A DNA stretch of 64,000 nt. It comes from Siphonodentalium dalli (taxonomy: Eukaryota; Mollusca; Scaphopoda; Gadilida; Siphonodentaliidae). Shown here in pieces: positions 1-8,881 of the stretch. Under the pieces are notes generated by a model, which saw only the letters and a program-made list of their open reading frames with translations, was not told where the DNA came from and made no database searches. The stretch covers positions 212,816,373-212,880,372 of the forward strand of contig CP136061.1 of NCBI GenBank assembly GCA_032622095.1, in the 5' to 3' direction. A program made the position numbers and the translations under genes. Position 1 is the stretch's first letter. Every line of letters begins with the position of its first letter.

Positions 1-1264
1 CAGCACGTTGTAGCGCCGACTCTGATCCGCGACAAGGGTAGTTTAATATTTTGATCCACGCATCCTTCGCTCTGTCAGAAATAGCGGCATGACTAGAAAA
101 AAGAAAGGAAGACTATCATGCTCGTACGAGGGCTGTCGACCAAGAATATAGAATTTTATGAGAATGATTGACTTAAAGGTACACAATCCGATTCGATGGT
201 CTCCTTGTCACCAGATTCCAACAACAACATTTCTTCAAAAGACCCTTTAGTTATCAGAATCGATTAATTACCAAAATATAATGCTAACAGTATTAACAAA
301 ATTCCAAAACGAGTTATATGTCAACTTGTTTTCATCGCAATTTGATATCCAGAGTACGTCGGTATAGAATTAGGCCACCAAATATTCCAGGTGGTAAAAA
401 ATAGCAGTTTTCAAAAATCGATATCTGATAGCTCTGAGCTTTAATGGGTGGGTTCCTCGACTCTAATCAGATATGTTTTACCCCCGAAGCCAAAGAAATA
501 GTAACGTTGATAGGAGCGTTAATTCGGATTGTGTATCTTTAATTAAGGTTATAAGCTATCCCGGGCGAAACAGATCCTGCGTTTCACTTAATATAGTGCA
601 TGTATATGGAGGTTGGCACGTGCCGACAGGGGGTGGGTGGGTGATACCATGTTCCTCCCTAACGCCGGTAGCCAATCAGAGACTACTGGTCAATTTTGAA
701 TAGCCTACAACCCAGGCTTATGGGATACCAGTTGGGGGAAAAATCAGCGCCCAGGGTCGGGATTCAAGATGCAAACGGAATTACGCCAACTTGTGAGTTT
801 GGTATAGTTTAAGGGAGGGGTGTGGTTGGAAATTCTAATGTGGACACCACAGCCCCAAACGGAGACCGTCTATGGTCACATCATAGGGTGTGTATAACAA
901 CATTCATGTATTCTTCTTAAAAGAGTCCTGATATCAATAGTTAGCACCATCAGATGGCTAATTGAATCATGTCTACGTAATTTGAAATGAGTGATGTGAT
1001 AACATATATAGGTCGACAAATTATATCTGAAATACCCATATAAAAGCTCCAAATACTCTGGGACTGAAACTTGCCAAAGTCATAGCAATTGTTTTCCAGT
1101 TGTGTTATCACCTAAAAATTCTCTTTATGTTTATCATATCAGGAATGACTAGCCCGAAACAGTGTTTATTGTTCCACACTGAATAAATGCACTGGACTGC
1201 ATCGAGGCCTGGTTAATTTGTTTAAATTATATATGGCTATATGAATAAGTCTTTATGTGGAATA
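1..1264. other. Anonymous flank, no gene recognised
   Basis: AT-rich sequence with no frame that looks coding. The only structure recognised is a diverged dispersed repeat at about 395-905, which matches about 27145-27985 in the same orientation. The stretch ends where the first Helitron-like 5' end (A|TCTATC) begins. Confidence 0.5.
395..905 (+). repeat. Dispersed repeat, copy A
   Basis: Shares the blocks CTTCAAAAATCGATATCTGA, GATGGGTGGGTTCCTCGACT and CCCAGGCTT.TGGG, in the same order and orientation, with 27145-27985. The copies are clearly diverged, so this is an old interspersed repeat or segmental duplication. No termini were recognised. Confidence 0.6.
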
Positions 1265-2515
1265 TCTATCTATATATATATTTTGAGACTTCCGTATATA
1301 TGTGTGTATATATATATGTATGTGGGTACGTCATGGGATCGAAAACGCCTGGACGGATTGAGCTCAAATTTCGTATATAATCGTAAAAAACCACGGGGAT
1401 CGCGGACGTCGCATTTTGGACAAGCTCTGATCACTCATTCTCCAATCCCAATCAATAAAATCACCGCAAACACGGCGGGGGGTTAATCGGGTTGATATTC
1501 GCTCGCGATCCAAGAGGAGTAACTCTACATTTTTTTATATCTGTATATGTATATTTTTACAGCCATATTCACTTCAAACTGCGAAACCCGTTGAGCCAAA
1601 ACTTGCTAATACCTCCCAAAATATAGAATTTACATTTTCTCATATATACATTTCTTGTTACGGCTGAAAATCTTAGTCTATTTTCAATACATTCATATAA
1701 ACAAGCTCTAAACTTACACCCCTCGATTCCTGCTAACTCACGCACCTTATATGGCTGCTAAAATTTTGTAAATTCGAGGCAGTGCGATACGTTCCTGAAT
1801 CTGACGGGACTTCCACTGCCTTCTCCTTTGGCCATCTCGTAAAGGTGGGGGTCACTCCCGAGCCGTGAATTCCAACAACAACGACATTGTTGGCGAGAAA
1901 ATAGTTAGTTTAATGCTAATTTTCTCTTTACGGCAATGTGAGAATCTTCGGGCAAGAATTTTCGGGTGGCCACCAAGCCGTGAATGCCAACAACAACGAC
2001 ATCGTTGGCATACCCTCTTGATTAAAAAGACAGAATTAACTCATTAAAAAATGCGTGTTGCCCCAAGCCGTGAATGACCATCTCGTAAAGGTGGGGGTCA
2101 CTCCCAAGCCGTGAATGCCAACAACAACGACATTGTTGGCGAAAAAATATTTACTAAATCCACACAATGCTAATTTTCTCTTTACGGCAATGTGAGAATC
2201 TTCGGGCGAGAATTTTCGGGTGGCCACCAAGCCGTGAATGCCAACAACAACAACATCGTTGACGGGTATCATAATTCCTCTTGATTAAAAAGACAAAATT
2301 AACTCATTAAAAAATGCGTGTTGTGTGATTCTTATGTCTGTCGTTCCTAGGAACGGGGGAAATTTTCATCGGGTCAGTTTGTACCTTAAATCATACCTCT
2401 TTTAGGGACGGGTACCATAATTTCTCTTGATTAAAAAGGCACAATTAACTCATTGAAAAGCCAAAAAAATGTCATGTTTCGGACCAACGCCGCCAGTGGC
2501 GGGCTAACCTGCTAG
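1265..2515 (+). mobile_element. Helitron-like unit 1
   Basis: Starts A|TCTATCTATATATATATTTTG and ends with the CCGCC-AGT-GGCGG hairpin, GCTAACCTG and CTAG at 2512-2515. It contains a 246-bp tandem duplication (1833-2323). The internal phrases (gaatcgaaaacg, gattgagctcaaa) recur in units 8 to 12. Confidence 0.65.
1833..2323 (+). repeat. 246-bp tandem duplication inside Helitron unit 1
   Basis: Two copies begin at 1833 and 2079 with CATCTCGTAAAGGTGGGGGT. Each carries two CCAACAA..TTGTTGG mini-hairpins (CCAACAACAACGACATTGTT type) and ends near GATTAAAAAGACA..AACTC. Confidence 0.8.
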
Positions 2516-3056
2516 TCTATACTATATATTTTGAGACTTCCGTATATCTCATATATATTTTGAAGACCTCTGTCTGTTTGTCTGTATGTATGTTTGTCTG
2601 TATGTCATTTATACAAATCTACGATTCTCGACCGATCGGGACGAAACTTGGTACGTGTGTGTAGTTTGACCGGGCGGTGAACGTTGTCGTATTGGCGAGC
2701 CCGTGCGGCGCCCGCTTCGCGCATGCGCAGACGAGATCTCGGAAACGGGTGGAGCTATCGACTTGAAATTTGGTATGTGAATGTATCTTGCCCCGGATAC
2801 GAATTTTATCGGGTCGCCGAGCCCGTGCGACGCCAGCTTCGCGCATGCGCAGACCAGATCTCGGAAACGCGTGGAGCTATCGACTTGAAATTTGGTGTGT
2901 GAATGTATCTTGCCCCGAATACGAATTTTATCGGGTCGCCGAGCCGGTGCGACGCCAGCTTCGCGCATGCGCAGACCAGATCTCGGAAACGGGTAGAGCT
3001 ATCGACTTGAAATTTGGTTTTTGAATAGCCCGGACAACGTCGGGCTCATCGGCTAG
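2516..3056 (+). mobile_element. Helitron-like unit 2, with nested second 5' end
   Basis: Begins directly after CTAG of unit 1 with TCTATACTATATATTTTG. At 2547 a second 5' end, TCTCATATATATTTTGAAGA, restarts the element, matching the start of the unit at 17282, so 2516-2546 is a truncated leader. The body is a TCTG/TTTG microsatellite, then the 122-bp tandem repeat. The end is the CCCGGAC..GTCGGG hairpin and CTAG (3053-3056). Confidence 0.65.
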
Positions 3057-3470
3057 ACTTGAAATTTGGTATGTGATTGTATCTTTCCCCGGATTCGAAT
3101 TTTATCGGGCCGCCGAGCCCGTGCGACGCCAGCTTCGCGCATGCGCAGACCAGATCTCGGAAACGGGTGGAGCTATCGACTTGAAATTTGGTATGTGAAT
3201 GTATCTTGCCCCGGATACGAATTTTATCGGGTCGCCGAGCCCGTGCGACGCCAGCTTCGCGCATGCGCAGACCATATCTCGGAAACGGGTGGAGCTATCG
3301 ACTTGAAATTTGGTATGTGAATGTATCTTGCCCCGGATACGAATTTTATCGGGTCACCGAGCCCGTGCGACGCCAGCTTCGCGCATGCGCAGACCAGATC
3401 TCGGAAACGGGTGGAGCTATCGACTTGAAATTTGGTTTTTGAATAGCCCGGACAACGTCGGGCTCATCGG
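2700..3470 (+). repeat. 122-bp tandem repeat array with NRF-1-like palindrome
   Basis: GGAGCTATCGACTTG recurs at 2751, 2873, 2995 and again at 3169, 3291, 3413, a strict period of 122 bp. Each unit holds CGCGCATGCGCA, a perfect match to the NRF-1 consensus YGCGCAYGCGCR, plus GATCTCGGAAACGGGTGG. Since 122 is not a multiple of 3, the open frames that run through the array are by-products and not genes. Confidence 0.9.
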
Positions 3471-3474
3471 CTAG
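3057..3474 (+). mobile_element. 5'-truncated Helitron-like tail
   Basis: After CTAG at 3053-3056 the sequence resumes inside the 122-bp unit (ACTTGAAATTTGG), runs through about three units and ends in a second complete hairpin + CTAG (3471-3474). This is a tail duplication without its own 5' end. Confidence 0.6.
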
Positions 3475-3807
3475 TCTCTTATATATTTTGAAACAATCTG
3501 TCTGTCTGTTTGTCTGTCTGTCTGTCCTTTATACAAATCTACGATTCTCGACCGATCGGGAAGAAACTTGGTACGTGTGTGTAGTTTGACCAGGCGGTGG
3601 TCGTTGTCGTATTGGCGAGCCCGTGCGACGCCCGTGCAGCGCATGCGCAGACGAGATCTCGGAAACGGGTGGAGCTATCGACTTGAAATTTGCTATGTGA
3701 ATGTATCTTGCGCCGGGTACAAATTGTATCGGGTCGCCGAGCCCGTGCGACGCCAGCTTCGCGCATGCACAGACCAGATCTCGGAAACAGGTGGAACTAT
3801 CGACTTG
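3475..3807 (+). mobile_element. Helitron-like unit 4, left half (split by LTR element)
   Basis: Starts TCTCTTATATATTTTGAAAC directly after CTAG, followed by a TCTG microsatellite and two 122-bp units. It breaks at ATCGACTTG where the LTR begins. The remainder resumes at 16649 with CTTGAAATTTGG and ends at about 16699 (CTAT, a mutated CTAG). Confidence 0.7.
3804..3807. other. Target-site duplication CTTG, left copy
   Basis: CTTG precedes the left LTR. The same four bases follow the right LTR at 16649-16652. Removing the element restores the repeat phrase ATCGACTTGAAATTTGG found throughout the neighbouring array. Confidence 0.9.
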
Positions 3808-4407
3808 TGTGGCAGAACCCCGTACGTTGGAGATACGACGTTCCGACCGGACTTCACGTTGTGTATTATTTTTGGTATGACGACAACTCATGGAACCGTA
3901 GATATCTGTTTATTTCTAGAGCATAATTTCGCTTCTCAAGATAGGTCAGCTGATGCTAGCATTCTCAGGCTCTTCTGGATCAGTAAGTCTTTCCCAGGGC
4001 GGTACTCATAGGAGGACTCAGTCAACTGAACACTGATGGGTAAAACCTCAGTGCTTATATGTAAAAGTGGTAACCTACTTTTCAAAATCATGTGACGATG
4101 TTACTGGCCAGGCTTGACAACTAGTTGTCAACGGCTCGTCACTAAAGTTAGCTTTAGTATAGCTTTCGTATATCATGACCAGTGCAGTGTACCAAAACAA
4201 CTAATAACTTTTAGACCTCTGCACTGGTTCGACTGGGGACCTTCCTGAGAACTAGCTAGAATCAGCATCGCGTGATCTCGTCATCGTGCTAAGTACGGCT
4301 GTCCGACTAACAATCCCACGCCTGTTATTCATGCATCGTAATAGTTGGAACTGATGCAATAGTTTACAGGGGCGTGATCAGGCAGGGGCGCACATCGTTC
4401 TGTTACA
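3808..4407 (-). repeat. 3' LTR (600 bp)
   Basis: Begins TGTGGCAGAAC and ends GTTCTGTTACA on the + strand, so the ends form an imperfect inverted repeat. It differs from the other LTR by one 2-bp indel (GATATCTG versus GATCTG near 3903) and one substitution (TAGTATAGC versus TAGTAAAGC). On the minus strand an AATAAA (positions 3914 to 3909) lies about 100 nt before the LTR end, a reasonable polyadenylation signal. Confidence 0.95.
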
Positions 4408-4425
4408 TACCTCCCATACCAAGAG
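4408..4425 (-). other. Candidate polypurine tract
   Basis: On the minus strand the bases just before the 3' LTR read GGTATGGGAGGTA. It is short and purine-rich, in the position expected for plus-strand priming. The match is modest. Confidence 0.4.
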
Positions 4426-5460
4426 GATTTCGCATAGGCTGATGCGAAATCATCCTAGCAGGAATCGTTAACAGAAAGATGGCACACTGTTAGTTTAAGT
4501 TTAAGTTATTATTATTATTAGGATTTGTTATCCTTTAGTGAAAAGGCAACCTTTCTGGTTGCCATTGAAGGACAGACTGAGCACAATGACGGCCAAGGTC
4601 TAAGGCAAGACTACTATTGTTAATATATATTTATATGCTTTTCAATTTCTGTAAAAGGAAAATATGGGCAGGATACGTGAGTAGTACATCTCTATCCAGA
4701 TACTAAGCAGAGTTAACTATAGTTAAATGAGAACACATATGTGTACCTGCTTGTTGAAAAGAGGATATGACCTCTGCATGTTAGCAGGGTTTAGATGTAT
4801 GGAAAATTTTTGATTTTTACTCCATTAAAAATCTGTCTGTGCAGAACATCTAAATGGCTTAATAGCCTGATTCAAAAGTAAACCATAAGTTGTGTTTATA
4901 TGTTGAAGACTTTAAAGTCTGTTATAATTTATGGAACAACTACGATACTACCTATCTCACGTATCCAGCTATAATGAGCTAATCTACTTATTATATCTGA
5001 TTAATTTTTAGCCTTAGACCGTGGTCTTTATATAATCCTATGGCATGCGACGAATTAATTTGAGCATGCACATAATATCAGGGTATATACAATACCGTAT
5101 TTGGAATTATATCACATCACAATAAGTTCGTGTTTTAAATCACGAGGTTTCTTTTTTACATCGTCTTCTTGGAATGTCATATATTTATGTTATATACACT
5201 TGTTGCTTTCTTGACATCATATTCAGGGAATGTCATATATTTATTGTATATACTCTTCATCTTTTCTTGACATCATATTCAGGGAATGTCATATATTCTG
5301 TATATACTATTCGTCTAATCCTCTTCTGTAATGAACATGATTCAGCTGAACCGGATACAAGTCCAAGCACAGGTCTTGGCGGAGACGTACGTGACTACGT
5401 ACTCAAGAATCCCCAAGCGCAAGTGGTTAAATTCTTGATCCAATCCAGCGGTTCTAATGG
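4426..5460 (-). other. 3' untranslated region of the LTR element
   Basis: About 1 kb between the hydrolase stop and the 3' LTR. No minus-strand frame looks coding. It contains the short tandem repeat at 5164-5316. A + strand open frame over 5174-5539 runs antisense into the hydrolase and is not considered a gene. Confidence 0.6.
5164..5316. repeat. 56-bp tandem repeat in the element's 3' UTR
   Basis: CTTGACATCATATTCAGGGA starts at 5210 and 5266 (period 56), with GGAATGTCATATATT in three copies. Partial first and last copies give roughly 2.5 units. Confidence 0.8.
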
Positions 5461-6099
5461 TTATGAATGTGTTAATGCGAACACAATCGCATGTTTTATA
5501 TTCCGGGATAGTCGGATATTTCCTTCTTCGTTGAGGTGAACTTTATCACGATTCAAGGCTGATTCCTCAACGAAGGTGGATAGTCTTCGAAGCGGCCAGT
5601 AATATGCTGCTGGGTAATTTTTATGTAACCCGCTCCGAAGTAATTGGTTTAATTGACTCACACGGTCATTATATTGATTGACATCGATACTGCGAGTACT
5701 GGTCTTCTTTTCTGGACCTGGAAGTCGGACTTTTCTTCTCTGAAGTAGCTCGCAGACAATTATTTTGGTAGGAGTTGGGTCTTGTAGTTTGTGGATTAGT
5801 TGGGTTAGGTCGTAGTATGTATCTTCTACTGACCTAGAGGAGAGGTCATTGCCTCCACACATTATTATTATTATGGACGGACGTAGTTGTTGTAGTTGGC
5901 TGATGGTTGACGTTTGTAGGTCGTGGAGTCGCAATCCACTAATACCATACATAGTTACTGTAATATTGGGGTCGACTAAATCCAATGCTCTGCGGAAGTT
6001 GTTGGGATATAGCGTCATCTTCTTCTCCGTTGATAGTAAATGTTGAGCCAGTCGTTGAATATGGCTGGATCCGAAGATGACAACGTTGATTTTGGACAT
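5461..6099 (-). CDS. SGNH (GDSL-like) hydrolase encoded by the LTR retroelement
   Basis: 212 residues with the SGNH signature set in order: block I VIFGSSHIQRL (catalytic Ser12, in GSS in place of GDS), block II YGISG (Gly55), block III MCGGND (Asn84), and block V DKVHLNEEGN (Asp185, His188). The family comprises esterases and lipases that cleave acyl or acetyl esters; the substrate here cannot be told. The protein is a single domain beginning directly with the first beta strand, without signal peptide or membrane segment, so cytosolic or virion-internal action is likelier than a surface receptor-destroying esterase. The ATG at 6099-6097 sits in good context (AGAAAATGT), 4 nt after the stop of the preceding frame (TAAGAAAATG), which would suit reinitiation. 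Esterase domains are known in ORF1 of CR1/L2-type non-LTR elements; a separate gene 3' of env in an LTR element is unusual to my knowledge. Confidence 0.88.
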   Translation of the reverse strand: MSKINVVIFGSSHIQRLAQHLLSTEKKMTLYPNNFRRALDLVDPNITVTMYGISGLRLHDLQTSTISQLQQLRPSIIIIMCGGNDLSSRSVEDTYYDLTQLIHKLQDPTPTKIIVCELLQRRKVRLPGPEKKTSTRSIDVNQYNDRVSQLNQLLRSGLHKNYPAAYYWPLRRLSTFVEESALNRDKVHLNEEGNIRLSRNIKHAIVFALTHS

Positions 6100-6103
6100 T
6101 TTC

Positions 6104-6379
6104 TTATAAGGTAGATGTTGAAGAAGCTTCGTCAGTGGTAATCAGTTCTGGCAGTTCCATGAGTTGGTGCTGCTGTAAATAGGCAATATCATTTTCAGTT
6201 AGGTGAATTTTGGTACGTTTGATAGTTACAGGAGTGGATGGCGATTCGGCTGATCGCTTAGTTTCTGATGTAAGTGATGAAGACGTGGTTGGTTCTTCGT
6301 TCAAGGTACCTGCGTCTTCACGTACACCTAGTGACCCAAATCTGACGTTATGGCGCCTATTGCGGCGTTTATGTTTGCA
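6104..6379 (-). CDS. Short frame between env and the SGNH gene
   Basis: Open from 6379 down to the TAA at 6104-6106, in the same reading frame as the env membrane-anchor segment and separated from it only by the TAA at 6380-6382. There is no ATG; the first plausible initiator in the later part is TTG at 6304. The first codons are rich in Arg/Lys/His (HKRRNRRH), the middle is Ser/Thr-rich, then comes KRTKIH, and the end is acidic (ITTDEASSTSTL). It could be a longer env cytoplasmic tail interrupted by a stop, or a separate small protein made by splicing or readthrough. No family was recognised. Confidence 0.4.
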   Translation of the reverse strand, partial: CKHKRRNRRHNVRFGSLGVREDAGTLNEEPTTSSSLTSETKRSAESPSTPVTIKRTKIHLTENDIAYLQQHQLMELPELITTDEASSTSTL

Positions 6380-6667
6380 TTAGAGGGACATAACTTTATT
6401 CCGGTAACGACAGAGGGCAAGCACCGAAGCTAACATTGCCACAATTATAATTACATAAACATATTTTGGAATTTCCGAATTAAGGGGTGTTATGCTTTCC
6501 AGTTTGTCCAATGAATCAATTAACTGATGTAAAGGTATTTTAGTAACACCTTTTAATGCGATTGGTAATGTAAAATTCCTAAAAACGATCAATTCTGTCC
6601 AAGACAGGTTTCCAAAGGTAGAACTTGGAAAGATTAAATTTAGGAAGAATCTCGTTATCAAACGCAT
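6380..6667 (-). CDS. env: env C-terminal part: membrane-proximal segment and transmembrane anchor (frame-shifted from the rest)
   Basis: A 95-codon frame overlapping the end of the main env frame by 89 nt in a different phase. After the overlap it reads a membrane-proximal stretch, then a hydrophobic span YVYVIIIVAMLASVLALC (about residues 69-86 of this frame) followed by basic RYRNK, a typical stop-transfer and short cytoplasmic end. The main env frame has no anchor, so the two pieces are one ancestral protein broken by a single frame change inside 6579-6667. The cause could be a real indel, an assembly error or, less likely, programmed frameshifting; no obvious slippery heptamer was identified. 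Confidence 0.75.
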   Translation of the reverse strand: MRLITRFFLNLIFPSSTFGNLSWTELIVFRNFTLPIALKGVTKIPLHQLIDSLDKLESITPLNSEIPKYVYVIIIVAMLASVLALCRYRNKVMSL

Positions 6668-8203
6668 TTATAAGCTGAGAGTTGTCACCTGAGAAGTGAC
6701 TCTCAATTTTCACATTCGGGGCAGAAGCGATACACGTAGGTTGTAAAGTTAATAATCCAATAGGCGGAAATAATGTCACTTCTTGAGAACTTACATAATC
6801 TTTACACATTACCGAGAAAGTTATTGGTTTAGCTAAGCTAATGACAAAGAGTCCAGTGTTTACATTTCTGACATATGGTAGTTTAACGCTCGGTTGCACT
6901 TCTATAATGCACTGGTCTTTTATTGACCTCGTGTCATTCATGAGTAATGCGATAGGGCATGGTTTATCGTTGTAAAGCGTTCGAATAACACCATCAAAAG
7001 GACAGAATGGCAATGGATTCATTAAGCAGAGCGAGTTATCGGGTAATGTTATGAATTGAGTACGACCAGAATTTATTATTAAGTGTTTATGGTCAAACCG
7101 ATATTCAGCAATCATTTGTCTTAAATCCGAAGATAAAGATTTGTTATTAGGTGTGTATGGGAACGAATGAATCTTAAAGAGTTCGAATTTGTTCCTTATG
7201 TTGATCAGAGGGATTTTCACTAGTACAATTAGTCGACTGTTTGTCAACAGAGTAGAACACTTAAAGTTTTGATAATACTTCCACAATTCAGTGTTGGGAT
7301 CAAATGGTAATTTAAGATGATCTGGAAGATGTTTGTCCAAGTCAGATAACACTCGTCGTAAGGTATTAATACGAACCACACTTGGAGCAATTCGTTTGGT
7401 AGTTAAGATACTTATTTGCGTATGCATGTGTTCTACATGAAATCTAGCAGCAGTAATCATTTGATTTATCTCTGTAATTCTTAGGTCAATATGATTATGC
7501 AAATTAGCGTAGTATTCCAATGTCGTTAATTTGTGTGATTGCTTGTTGAATGCCTCAGTGAGTACATGCTGAATATATTTAACTGTTTCAACCAACTGAT
7601 TAGTTTTCATTCTATTTTCACGGATGTAATTCCGGGAGACGTCCATTAGGCTAAAACTTTCTTTGAGAGTGTGCTCAATTTTTCGTTGATTATTAGCCAA
7701 TTTATTAATATTATTATTAATATTATTGAGGTCGCTCTCACTGACTGTTCCAAACAGCCAGGATAATCCTTCTCCTATGAAGGGGAGCAGCGACCTTTTA
7801 ATCTTATGCGGCGAGTCATCGTGAAGCGTTTTGTATTCGACAAATTGCGAAACAACTTCTAAGTATTCGGTGTTCAGTATCTCTAAGTTTTCACTGAAAC
7901 TCGCGAAGAGATCGTCGAATTGTTTAGTTGTACCTGTCAAGTTAAACGACTCATGTCCGTTTGTTTGTATTGTTTTTAACTTTGTTCGGTCCAACTCTTT
8001 TCGAGCTATTTTTATTTGTCTTGACAGGGATTTCAAGTAGGTTTGAAATGGTTCTAAGTTTACTACGAAACCTATTGTCCAATCTGCATTGGTCATATAT
8101 ATATCTTTAAGTTTTTGGAAAATCACATTATGTCGCGTCACAATAATGCTATTCGTTTGACCCAATTCTAGTGAGATTAAGGTCACACAGAGTACTAGTA
8201 TTG
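6579..8203 (-). CDS. env: env: class I fusion-type envelope glycoprotein (errantivirus/baculovirus-F-like), spliced start
   Basis: A long frame just after pol. There is no ATG at its 5' end: it opens at a pyrimidine-rich splice acceptor (CTTCTATTTTCAG, exon start about 8203) and the first codons form a hydrophobic core (AILVLCVTLI) like a signal peptide. About 130 residues in comes a basic KIKR, a furin-like site, directly followed by a hydrophobic Gly-rich stretch (PFIGEGLSWLFGT) that looks like a fusion peptide, then Asn/Leu-rich heptads suggestive of a coiled coil, then a Cys-containing ectodomain. This order is that of baculovirus F proteins and insect gypsy/errantivirus Env. The frame ends at 6579, before any anchor; the anchor is in the overlapping frame. 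Expression from a spliced subgenomic RNA, as in gypsy-type elements, is inferred. Confidence 0.8.
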
Positions 8204-8216
8204 CTGAAAATAGAAG
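8191..8216 (-). promoter_or_regulatory. Candidate 3' splice site for env subgenomic RNA
   Basis: On the minus strand the sequence CTTCTATTTTCAG|CAATAC gives a pyrimidine tract and CAG with exon start at 8203. The frame upstream is closed by a TGA a few codons earlier and no ATG lies between, so env cannot start locally and must borrow an upstream exon. Confidence 0.6.
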
Positions 8217-8881
8217 TCACATGATTAGAGTGATCTCGTAGGTTAGGGTTGGGGTGTGTCTAGTTGTTGTGTCTAGTTGCCTTTGTTATCCTTGTAATTG
8301 TAACTAGTTACTTAACTTAAATACACTCGTTGTTGGAGATGTGCACTTCTCCAAAAACTAATATTAATTCAAACATTCCTATCTATGGTATTATTTAGAT
8401 TGGCGAATTTCAGGCGTGCAATGGTACTATTTAAAGTTAAGTCAATAAAATCAAATTTCCCTTCTTACTTTTACACCTATCTATTTTTACAAAGAAGGAA
8501 TCAGACTGCAGTCACAGGGAGGAGTTCAGACAAAAAAAATATTTGTTTGATATTTGTTTGAAAGAGGACAGGTCTTCTGAAGAGGTGTACGTGACAGACG
8601 TACTCAGGTCAATTCTTCCAAAGACGTATACAGGTCAACACCGTGCCGTCGCACATGTCAACGCTGCACAATCCTCCCTAACAAGGAATTCTTTAGCAGA
8701 GCTAAAGAAGGCAAAGAATAAATGAGCAGCGGGGATAAACGAACCGCGGAATAAGCTCGGCCATTAATGGGACCTTGTAATTAATCAAGGACATGCAGTA
8801 GAAATGCATGTGATTTCGGCTAATCCATATCCATTAAATGGAAAAGGGAACAACAGACTATTTGACGGTGTAGTCAGATAT
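8217..8881 (-). other. pol-env spacer
   Basis: About 660 nt between the pol stop and the env exon. No minus-strand coding frame was recognised. A 60-codon + strand frame (8543-8725) is antisense and unsupported. The spacer presumably holds the branch region for env splicing. Confidence 0.5.

Noticed and set aside
2700-3470. Regular repeats that might suggest a CRISPR array
   Set aside because: The 122-bp unit is contiguous without variable spacers, and the DNA is eukaryotic.
2609-3891. Many open frames reading MREAGVARARRPDK or GYEFYRVAEPVRRQ, here and at 17284-18540, 20850-21250, 22840-24065
   Set aside because: They are translations of the 122-bp tandem repeat in several frames and both strands; the period is not a multiple of 3 and no start or domain is supported.
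5174-5539. 121-codon + strand frame over the 3' UTR repeat and the hydrolase end
   Set aside because: Runs antisense over a tandem repeat and the hydrolase gene; no domain.
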